Positions 16,607-24,009 of a stretch of DNA of 64,000 nt are shown piece after piece (within the stretch, counting starts at the first letter, position 1; every line of letters starts with the position of its first letter). The position numbers and the translations under genes are program-made. A model generated the notes under the pieces. That model made no database searches. It saw nothing but the letters and a program-made list of their open reading frames with translations, and was not told where the DNA came from. Origin of the DNA: an uncultured Pelagibacteraceae bacterium (GTDB lineage Bacteria; Pseudomonadota; Alphaproteobacteria; Pelagibacterales; Pelagibacteraceae); the NCBI GenBank assembly GCA_902608385.1, contig CACLNT010000001.1:37044-101043 (forward strand), written 5' to 3'.

Positions 16607-17722
16607 TTATTGTTTTGGAAAATAATCTTCCAACTTTCCTTCTCTATAAACATCTGCAGTACAGCAGTGAAGTCCTCCTCCAAAAGCATAAGCATCTCTT
16701 AAATCAACTGGTACTACTTCCATTCCAAGTTTATCTAATTGTTCAGCTTGATAAACTTCACTTTTTTCTACACAAACAGTTTTTGGATCTAAAACTAGCA
16801 CATTCATAGATAACCAAACTGATGAATAACATAATAGAGGTGGTGAGTTATGAGCAGGTTGTGCTGAATCAATTATTTTCCAATCGTTATCTTCAAAAAG
16901 TTTTCTTTGTTCTTTAGGAAGTTTTCTTTGAGGGTTGTTAATAATTAAACCAGGTTTAATTGGAGTGAAAGTTGCATCAATGTGTATTGGATATGGATCT
17001 CCAGGAAAGTTAACTCCATGAACTCTGTGGTCTTTATAATGACGACTTAACCAATCAATACCTTTTAAATTTGTAGTGAAACCATGCTGAACTATTAAAT
17101 CCTTTCCAAATCTTAAAACATCCGCTGCATCAAAAAGAGGCTCTTCTTCAGTTGTTACAAAAAATTTTTTTTCTGTCCATTCTAAACGTTTTTGAATTCC
17201 AATCTTGTCAGACAAATAATCTTTTCTATAATCAAGATCTGTTAGTCTAGGTTTAGGTGCAGACTCATGTTTCATATTTGGGTCTTGTTCATAATATTTT
17301 TTAATAAGTGGTCTATAATTTAAATATTCAAACCATCTACATCTATAACTCATTGTGGCTTCTAACATTTCATTACCTACAGTTAAAATCACATCACGAG
17401 CTGGCATACAGCCAAACATACTTTCGGCTTTCCAGTCCGGTGTTGAAATTTCCTGATTAAATTTTAGTGGAACTGGTCTATCAACTTTAATCCCTCTTTT
17501 TTCAAGAAGATTGACAAAATCATCTAGTAATTGATTTGCTTTATCTACTGTATCTTTTGTACGTGGACCATATTGACCTTTCATGTCAGAGTCCTCTGGT
17601 ACTTTTGCATCTAGAGCTGGCTCAGGTGGAGGTATACAGCATCCATCTGCTCTTCCAACAATTACATGTTTTAAGGGATCCCACTCATTCCAAGAATTAA
17701 CAATAGTCTTTTTTTCTTTCAT
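16607..17722 (-). CDS. Glycine/inosamine amidinotransferase-like protein
   Basis: 371 residues of the arginine amidinotransferase family (guanidino-group modifying fold). The catalytic Cys is C353 in GGGLHCCT, directly after H352 as in arginine:glycine amidinotransferase; the His/Asp pair lies in HIDATFTP and an upstream Asp in FDAADVLRFG. The likely reaction moves the amidino group of arginine to an amine such as glycine, giving a guanidino compound and ornithine. The acceptor is not certain. It opens a three-gene - strand group with threonine aldolase downstream and a permease 8 bp upstream. Confidence 0.82.
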   Translation of the reverse strand: MKEKKTIVNSWNEWDPLKHVIVGRADGCCIPPPEPALDAKVPEDSDMKGQYGPRTKDTVDKANQLLDDFVNLLEKRGIKVDRPVPLKFNQEISTPDWKAESMFGCMPARDVILTVGNEMLEATMSYRCRWFEYLNYRPLIKKYYEQDPNMKHESAPKPRLTDLDYRKDYLSDKIGIQKRLEWTEKKFFVTTEEEPLFDAADVLRFGKDLIVQHGFTTNLKGIDWLSRHYKDHRVHGVNFPGDPYPIHIDATFTPIKPGLIINNPQRKLPKEQRKLFEDNDWKIIDSAQPAHNSPPLLCYSSVWLSMNVLVLDPKTVCVEKSEVYQAEQLDKLGMEVVPVDLRDAYAFGGGLHCCTADVYREGKLEDYFPKQ

Positions 17723-17730
17723 AATTTTAA

Positions 17731-18636
17731 TTAATTGAGCGCTATAAATCTTCTATTAGTTTTAATTGTTAAACTGTAATAAATAATAGAAATAAAAATT
17801 AAAAAACCACCAATAATCGTACTATTTGTTGGGACTTCATTAATTCCTAACATTGGCAACCAAACCCAAAAAATTCCACCTATAATTTCTGTTAAAGAAA
17901 GCAAAGTTAATTCTGCAGCTGGTAAAGCTTTAGATCCAATTGAATATAAAATTAAGCCTAAACAAACCAAAGTTCCATGAATAGCAAATAATCCTTGGTT
18001 GTGACTCGAAGACAAAAGATTACCATCATTGATTATAATAACTGCTAATGACACTGCCGCACAAAATAAGCCAGCAATAGAAACTGTGGTAAATTTTGGC
18101 GTTTCTTTTTTCCATCTCAATGAAACTGAAAACACTGAAAAACCAGTTGCAGAAATTAAACCAAATATTAGACCAAATAGAGATTCTTGACCAGTTTTGC
18201 CTGAAGCTATAATGGCAATACCAATTGTTGCAATGATAATTGAAAACCAAACATTCATCGAAATTTTTTCCTTTAAAAATAAAAAACCTAATAAAGCTGT
18301 AATAAATGGCATGGCTGCTAAACAGAGTAATGTTATAGCCGCGCTAGTATTTGTAATTGACCAAATAAAAGTAATCATTGCAACACCAAGTCCAACACCA
18401 CCTATAATGCCTGAAAAGCCTATTTTTAAATAATTTTTATAAAATTTTATTCCTTCTTCAAAAAATAAATAAATATTTATGATGCAAAAAATTGTTATTC
18501 CTCTTGTTAGCAAATATTGCCAAGGTACCAGATTAGGTTGATGCATATAGCGAACTACCAGGGGACCAAATGACCATAATACTCCTGCGAACAATACTAC
18601 GGGAATAGCGAGTTTATGATTTTTTAATTCTAACAT
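17731..18636 (-). CDS. EamA/DMT-family permease
   Basis: 301 residues with ten hydrophobic helices in two repeats; ITLLCLAAMPFITALLGFLF closes the first repeat and LSLTEIIGGIFWVWL the second. It is the first gene of the permease-amidinotransferase-aldolase group (8 bp gap to the next gene), so it may move an amino acid or a guanidino compound handled by those enzymes. That link is only by neighbourhood. Confidence 0.78.
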   Translation of the reverse strand: MLELKNHKLAIPVVLFAGVLWSFGPLVVRYMHQPNLVPWQYLLTRGITIFCIINIYLFFEEGIKFYKNYLKIGFSGIIGGVGLGVAMITFIWSITNTSAAITLLCLAAMPFITALLGFLFLKEKISMNVWFSIIIATIGIAIIASGKTGQESLFGLIFGLISATGFSVFSVSLRWKKETPKFTTVSIAGLFCAAVSLAVIIINDGNLLSSSHNQGLFAIHGTLVCLGLILYSIGSKALPAAELTLLSLTEIIGGIFWVWLPMLGINEVPTNSTIIGGFLIFISIIYYSLTIKTNRRFIALN

Positions 18637-18684
18637 TTTGAAACATTTAATGCTTATTCATACCTACTACAATAAAAATTATAT

Positions 18685-19941
18685 CTAATAAAATATATTT
18701 TTGTTAGATGTAATTGAGGAATGGCATTCAATTATTTGTTCTTTTTTAAATACTGATTGACCAGCTTTAAAAACTCCCCATACATTTGACTTAACAAATG
18801 ATTTTATCCTGAAAGACTCTTGACCTTTTAAAACTTCAATTTGCAAATTTCCATTATTAGTTGAAGTAAGTTTTCCTTTTAAAAACCTAGTGAAATTTTT
18901 TTTCTTAACAAACTTATTTTTTAATCTAGCTTTAATTGGTTTTTCTTCATGTATATTAAGGATGTCTGAAAGAAAAGGATATACAAAAAACCTAAAACAT
19001 GCTGCTGAAGAAATTGGATTACCTGGAAGACCAAAAAAAACTTTTTCTTTATTTTTAAATTTTGCGAATAAAATTGGTTTTCCTGGCCTAATAGCAACAT
19101 TTTTAAAAAAATTAGATAATTTAAATTTTTTTATTACTTGCGGTACAAAATCAAATCTTCCAGCCGATACTGCTCCAGATGTAATTATTATATCTGTTTT
19201 AGATTTAATATTTTTATTTATTAATTTTTTAAAAATGTTTTCATCATGATCTTTTAAAATACCTCCATCTATAAAATTAAATAAAAAATTATTTTTTAAT
19301 GATTTAATATAATGACTATTTGAATTTCTGACTTGCCAATTAGCAATTTTTTGCTTATCTGAAATTTCATTGCCTGTTGAAAAAAATAAAATGTTTGGTT
19401 TTGCTTTGACATCAATTTTTTTAATTCCAAGACTTTTAAAAGCTAAAATGTGAGAAGATTGTATTAAAGTTCCTTTTTTAATAACTAATTCATTTTTTTT
19501 ATAATCAGAACCTAAATATCTAATGTACTCATTTTTTCTAATTTTTTTATCTACTAAAATATATTTCTTATTTTTAAAGTTTGGATAAAATTTAATTTGT
19601 TCTATTGGAATCACTGTATCAAAAGGTTTATCTATTATAGCACCAGTCATTACTTCAACAGTTTGAAGTTTTTTTACATTTTTGATTTTTGGGTTATCTC
19701 CTGCTGCTATTGTTTTTAAAATTTTAAATTTTTTTGAGTTTGTCTTGTTTAAATTAATTGTATCTTTTGAATTAACTGCATACCCATCAAATGCAGTGTT
19801 ATTTCCTGCAGGATAATTTACAGGTGAATAAATATCTTTAGCACAAACTCTATTTAATGATTTTAGAGAATCGACTGTCTCTTTTTTAATTTTAATATTT
19901 GATTTTAATAAAATTTTTTTTGCTACTTTATAACTAATCAT
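18685..19941 (-). CDS. moeA: Molybdopterin molybdenumtransferase MoeA
   Basis: 418 residues. Inserts molybdate into adenylylated molybdopterin, completing molybdenum cofactor. Family marks: N-terminal AKKILLKSN, NTAFDGYAVNS, IRYLGSDYKKNE, the MoCF-type signature FFSTGNEISD, and GLPGNPISSAACF near the end. The start is the ATG at 19939-19941, overlapping the mobA stop by 8 bp (ATGATTAG); the longer reading upstream lies within mobA and is rejected. It works with mobA next door to equip the formate dehydrogenase encoded from 22351. Confidence 0.92.
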   Translation of the reverse strand: MISYKVAKKILLKSNIKIKKETVDSLKSLNRVCAKDIYSPVNYPAGNNTAFDGYAVNSKDTINLNKTNSKKFKILKTIAAGDNPKIKNVKKLQTVEVMTGAIIDKPFDTVIPIEQIKFYPNFKNKKYILVDKKIRKNEYIRYLGSDYKKNELVIKKGTLIQSSHILAFKSLGIKKIDVKAKPNILFFSTGNEISDKQKIANWQVRNSNSHYIKSLKNNFLFNFIDGGILKDHDENIFKKLINKNIKSKTDIIITSGAVSAGRFDFVPQVIKKFKLSNFFKNVAIRPGKPILFAKFKNKEKVFFGLPGNPISSAACFRFFVYPFLSDILNIHEEKPIKARLKNKFVKKKNFTRFLKGKLTSTNNGNLQIEVLKGQESFRIKSFVKSNVWGVFKAGQSVFKKEQIIECHSSITSNKNIFY

Positions 19942-20557
19942 TTTTATATTTTTGTAATAATTTATTAGCCTCCTCAAGATCAGTTTTTGTATTTATATTA
20001 AAAAAACTATCAAATTTATTATTTTTAATATTGATTATTTTAACACCAATTTTATCTGCCCATTTTTCTACTTTTCTATAGTTGTTATCTACTAAATCTT
20101 TTTCTAATGTATCTATTAATTTAATAGACCATAGTCCAAATATATTATGTCTTTTTTCATTTGATTTTACAAAATATAATGAACTTTCATTTAGATTTAT
20201 TTTACTTTTATATTCATCAACAATTGATGCATCAAAAAAAGGAGTGTCACATGGAAAAGTTGCGACCCATTGGTATTTTTCATTATTTTTTTTGATCCAT
20301 TTCATTGCAGTCAACACACCAACTAGTGGTCCAAGATTTCCTTGGATACAATCTGGAACTATGGTCACTGAGTCTATTTTTTTAATATTTAAATTTCGGT
20401 TTGAAATAATTAATGTTTTTTTGAACTTTTTAGTAACTTTTTTTAGCACATGCTCTAACAAAGTTATGTTGCCAAGTTTAGCCATGTTTTTATCTTCTCC
20501 AAATCTCTTAGATTTGCCTCCGGCTAGCACAACAGCTAAAATATTGTTATCATTCAT
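19934..20557 (-). CDS. mobA: Molybdenum cofactor guanylyltransferase MobA
   Basis: 207 residues. Adds GMP to molybdopterin to give the guanine dinucleotide form needed by DMSO-reductase-type enzymes such as formate dehydrogenase. The nucleotide-binding signature LAGGKSKRFGEDK spans 11-23, and FPCDTPFF supplies the metal-binding Asp region. It is divergent from the NifU-like gene with a 43-bp gap holding both starts and forms an operon with moeA. Confidence 0.9.
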   Translation of the reverse strand: MNDNNILAVVLAGGKSKRFGEDKNMAKLGNITLLEHVLKKVTKKFKKTLIISNRNLNIKKIDSVTIVPDCIQGNLGPLVGVLTAMKWIKKNNEKYQWVATFPCDTPFFDASIVDEYKSKINLNESSLYFVKSNEKRHNIFGLWSIKLIDTLEKDLVDNNYRKVEKWADKIGVKIINIKNNKFDSFFNINTKTDLEEANKLLQKYKND

Positions 20558-20600
20558 AAAACAAAATATAAAACATTAATATTTTAATTAAAGAATTATA

Positions 20601-21005
20601 ATGGATTTAAAAATTTTAGAAATTGCAGCAAATACTGAAAATCACAAAATAGTTAAAAATCATACTCATTCATCAAAAAATAAAAACCCTATATGTGGTG
20701 ATGAAATGGAGATTAGATTGTTAGTAAAAAATGATCTAATTGAAGACATAGGGTATCAATGTAAATCATGCGTATATTGCCAAGCATCAGTAAGTTTACT
20801 TTCGAAAAAAATTAAAAATAAAAAAATAGATCAAATTAAAAGCTTGTTCAGTTTTGTTGAAAATTTTTTTGATAACACAGAAATCAAAATTAATAAAGAA
20901 TGGGAAGATTTTAAAAAAATCCTTAATAAAAAAAATATATCTAGAAAAGAATGTTTGCTTTTACCTTTTAGAACTATATCTAAAGCTTTAAAATTTAAAT
21001 CATGA
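20601..21005 (+). CDS. NifU/SufU-like iron-sulfur scaffold protein
   Basis: 134 residues with the IscU-fold cysteine pattern: NPICGDEM, then CKSCVYCQAS, then RKECLLLPF. These Cys and the Asp after the first Cys match the ligands that hold a nascent cluster or zinc. The extra Cys in the second block (C-x-x-C-x-x-C) is unusual for SufU. It heads the formate dehydrogenase run and overlaps the HPP gene by 4 bp (ATGA), so it is probably dedicated to loading the many iron-sulfur centres of FdsGBA. Confidence 0.82.
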   Translation: MDLKILEIAANTENHKIVKNHTHSSKNKNPICGDEMEIRLLVKNDLIEDIGYQCKSCVYCQASVSLLSKKIKNKKIDQIKSLFSFVENFFDNTEIKINKEWEDFKKILNKKNISRKECLLLPFRTISKALKFKS

Positions 21006-21478
21006 TAAATATTAATAAAAATAATATTTTTAAAGCATTTTTGGTTGGTCTTTTTTCATCAATTACTATTGGTGCTCTAACGGTATTAACTTATAAAACA
21101 TCTCTAGGTTTATTTCTTGTCACTTCTTTTGGCTCTTCAATGGTATTGCTATATGGATTTCCAGAAAGCCCATTTGCCCAACCTAAGAATATTTTTTTTG
21201 GACATTTGGTAACCGCATTTATTGGAGTTTTATTTTTAAATTTCATTTCTTTGCCAATTTTTATAAATATAGCTTTATCTGTTGGTGTTGGAATTTTTTT
21301 TATGATTATATTTAATGTTATTCATCCTCCTGCTGGTGCAAATCCAATCATTGTAATAATTGGAGGAGCTTCCTACGAATATCTAATAAATCCAATAATT
21401 TTTGGGTCTCTAATAGTTTTATTTTTTGGAGTAGTATTAAATAAGTTTATTTTGAAAAAAAAATATCCTTTGAAATAA
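21002..21478 (+). CDS. HPP-family membrane protein
   Basis: 158 residues with about four transmembrane helices and the namesake motif HPPAGANP in a loop; FGSSMVLLYGFPESPFAQP is the other conserved family block. HPP proteins are integral membrane proteins, some implicated in nitrite transport. Here the setting between a scaffold gene and fdhD suggests transport of formate, nitrite or another small anion linked to formate oxidation. That is inference from context only. Confidence 0.82.
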   Translation: MININKNNIFKAFLVGLFSSITIGALTVLTYKTSLGLFLVTSFGSSMVLLYGFPESPFAQPKNIFFGHLVTAFIGVLFLNFISLPIFINIALSVGVGIFFMIIFNVIHPPAGANPIIVIIGGASYEYLINPIIFGSLIVLFFGVVLNKFILKKKYPLK

Positions 21479-21487
21479 AATATTTTT

Positions 21488-22330
21488 ATGAATTCTAATT
21501 ATAAAGTATTAAAATATAGATCTAACAAAACAAATGAGGTTGATGACTCGGTCTCTATTGAAGAACCTCTTGAAATTATAATAAAATTTAAAGAAGGAGG
21601 AAACTGGATTGAAAACACTATTTCTATTACAATGAGAACCCCCGGTAATGATGAAGATTTAGTCAGAGGATTTATTTTTAATGAACAAATTATCGAAAAA
21701 ATTGAATATATAGACAAAATTGAAAGTGTTGGGGAAAATGTTGGTCAATATAATTTAAAAAATAAAATTATTACTACAATTAATAATTCAGAAAATGTTG
21801 ATATAGATAAAATTAAAAGAAATTTTTTAACAAATTCTTCTTGTGGTGTTTGTGGTAAAACTTCATTGGACTCTTTAGAAGTTATTAAAAAAGATAAAGT
21901 TGTAAAATCTCTTCCTAAAATAGATCATAAAATTATAATGAAATCACCTACTACACTTCGTGAAAATCAATCAGAATTTTCTAAAACTGGAGGAATTCAT
22001 GCTAGTGGACTATTTTCAAATAAAGGAGATGTTATTGCCATAAAGGAAGATGTGGGAAGACATAATGCACTAGATAAATTAATTGGTTATGTTCTTAAAA
22101 ATAAATTGCTAAATCCTTCAAATCAATTTCTAACATGTTCTGGTAGGTTAAATTTCGAATTAGTGCAAAAAGCATTAATGTCAAATATAGGAGTTTTAAT
22201 TGGTGTAGGTGCGCCAACAAGTCTCGCTATAGATTTAGCTAATAAATTTGATATGACTTTAGTTGGTTTTGTTAAGGAAGATAGTTTTAATATTTATAGC
22301 AATAAAGAAAGAATTATAATAAAAAATTAA
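21488..22330 (+). CDS. fdhD: Formate dehydrogenase sulfurtransferase FdhD
   Basis: 280 residues. FdhD takes sulfur from a cysteine desulfurase and passes it to the molybdenum cofactor so that formate dehydrogenase becomes active. The working pair of cysteines is C119 and C122 in SSCGVCGKTS. Other family blocks: TMRTPGNDEDLVRGF, GGIHASGLF, EDVGRHNALDKLIG, and GVGAPTSLAIDLA. Full length, intact, immediately upstream of the structural subunits. Confidence 0.94.
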   Translation: MNSNYKVLKYRSNKTNEVDDSVSIEEPLEIIIKFKEGGNWIENTISITMRTPGNDEDLVRGFIFNEQIIEKIEYIDKIESVGENVGQYNLKNKIITTINNSENVDIDKIKRNFLTNSSCGVCGKTSLDSLEVIKKDKVVKSLPKIDHKIIMKSPTTLRENQSEFSKTGGIHASGLFSNKGDVIAIKEDVGRHNALDKLIGYVLKNKLLNPSNQFLTCSGRLNFELVQKALMSNIGVLIGVGAPTSLAIDLANKFDMTLVGFVKEDSFNIYSNKERIIIKN

Positions 22331-22350
22331 AAACTTAATAAGGGTAAATT

Positions 22351-24009
22351 GTGTCAAAAAATATTAGTAACTTATCTGGAAGAATTGGATTAAAAAATAA
22401 TTTATTTCAAAAAATTTCTGATAGATCATTAAATTCTAATAATGATGAAGGTATTAAAGAAATTGCTAATGAATATAATATGGGTGTTTCAACTATCCAT
22501 GGAGCAGAAAGTTTTTATGAATTTTTAAGACCATCGCATAGAGAAAAAAAAGCTTTTGTTTGTAATGGCAGCGCTTGCATGTGTGCTGGCACTCAAGACT
22601 CTTTAAAGAAAAAATTAAAAGAAAAACTAGGTGATAATAAAGTTGGTGAAATGTTTTGCTTGGGACATTGTTATGAAAATCATGCTTTTCATTACAATGG
22701 AGAAAATTATGCTGGAAATGATATTAATAATATTGATCAAATAATTAAAGGTGAAGATATTAAACAAGAAAAGTTTTTTTCAAAAAGTTTTGCTTCAACA
22801 AGCTTCTTAATGGATGAAAATCTATTAAATTTAGACCAATTCAAAACTTTATTACAAAAATTCATTAATCTAGACAAAAAAGAAATAATTAAATCTCTTT
22901 TGGATTCTAATCTTTCTGGTAGAGGTGGAGCTGGATTTCCTACTGGATTAAAGTGGGATTTTTGCAGTAAAGAAAAATCAAAAAAAAAATATGTAATTTG
23001 CAATGCTGATGAAGGAGACTCTGGAGCTTTTTCTGATAGATACTTGTTAGAAGACCAACCTTTAAAAGTTTTATTTGGGATGATTATTTGTGGTTATGTA
23101 ATAGGAAGTGATGAAGGTGTTTTATATATTAGAGGAGAATACCCAAAATCAATTGAAGCTATAAATGGATCTATAAACGCATTAAAATCTTCGAAACTTT
23201 TAGGTGAAAATATTTTAGGAACAAATTTTTCATTTGATTTAAATATTTGTATTGGACAAGGTGCGTATATTTGTGGAGAAGAAACAGCTTTAATCGCCTC
23301 AATTGAAGGAAGGAGAGCAGAAGTAGATGTGAGACCTCCTTTTCCTGTAACTGAAGGTTTGTATAAAAAACCCACAGTAGTGAACAATGTCGAAACTTTG
23401 GCAGCTGCTACAGGTATACTTATAAATGGATCTGAAAAATTTTCTTCTATAGGTAATAAAAAATCTGCAGGAACTAAATTAGTATGTTGTGATAGTTTTT
23501 TTAATAACCCAGGCGTTTATGAAGTTGATATGTGTACACCAATGAAAAAAATTATAAATGAAATCGGTGGAGGATTCAAAGAACCTATAAAAGCATTACA
23601 AATTGGTGGTCCACTAGGTGGAGTTGTTCCTATTAAAGAAGTAGAAAAGTTAAATTTAGATTTCCAAGAATTTACTGTTGCTGGGTTTATGTTGGGTCAC
23701 GCAAGTATAGTGAGTATTCCAAAAGATTTTAATATGGTTGAATATATTCATCATTTGTTTGAATTTTCAGCAGAAGAATCATGTGGAAAATGCTTCCCAG
23801 GAAGGCTTGGCTCATATAGAGGAAAAGAAATGTTTGATCAGGCAATAAGTAAATCCAAAAAAATTCCTTTAAAATTACTTAATGAATTACTCGTTACAAT
23901 GAAAAAAGGGTCTTTATGTGCGCTATGTGGCGCAATACCTGTTCCAATAATGAATATTTTAAAGTATTTTAGTGATGAAATGAAAAGTTATATAGTTCAG
24001 GAAAATTAA
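22351..24009 (+). CDS. fdsB: NAD-dependent formate dehydrogenase, fused gamma-beta subunit
   Basis: 552 residues joining two subunits that are separate in many bacteria. Residues about 10-150 are FdsG/NuoE-like, with 2Fe-2S ligands C71-x4-C76 and C103-x3-C107. Residues about 160-550 are FdsB/NuoF-like: FMN and NAD site in SGRGGAGFPTG (near 190-200), GAYICGEETALI, and 4Fe-4S ligands starting ESCGKC (C478, C481) plus SLCALCG. It moves electrons from the alpha subunit to NAD+. The start is GTG 22351, with AAGGG upstream. The stop overlaps the next ATG by one base (TAATG), giving coupled translation. Confidence 0.93.
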   Translation: MSKNISNLSGRIGLKNNLFQKISDRSLNSNNDEGIKEIANEYNMGVSTIHGAESFYEFLRPSHREKKAFVCNGSACMCAGTQDSLKKKLKEKLGDNKVGEMFCLGHCYENHAFHYNGENYAGNDINNIDQIIKGEDIKQEKFFSKSFASTSFLMDENLLNLDQFKTLLQKFINLDKKEIIKSLLDSNLSGRGGAGFPTGLKWDFCSKEKSKKKYVICNADEGDSGAFSDRYLLEDQPLKVLFGMIICGYVIGSDEGVLYIRGEYPKSIEAINGSINALKSSKLLGENILGTNFSFDLNICIGQGAYICGEETALIASIEGRRAEVDVRPPFPVTEGLYKKPTVVNNVETLAAATGILINGSEKFSSIGNKKSAGTKLVCCDSFFNNPGVYEVDMCTPMKKIINEIGGGFKEPIKALQIGGPLGGVVPIKEVEKLNLDFQEFTVAGFMLGHASIVSIPKDFNMVEYIHHLFEFSAEESCGKCFPGRLGSYRGKEMFDQAISKSKKIPLKLLNELLVTMKKGSLCALCGAIPVPIMNILKYFSDEMKSYIVQEN

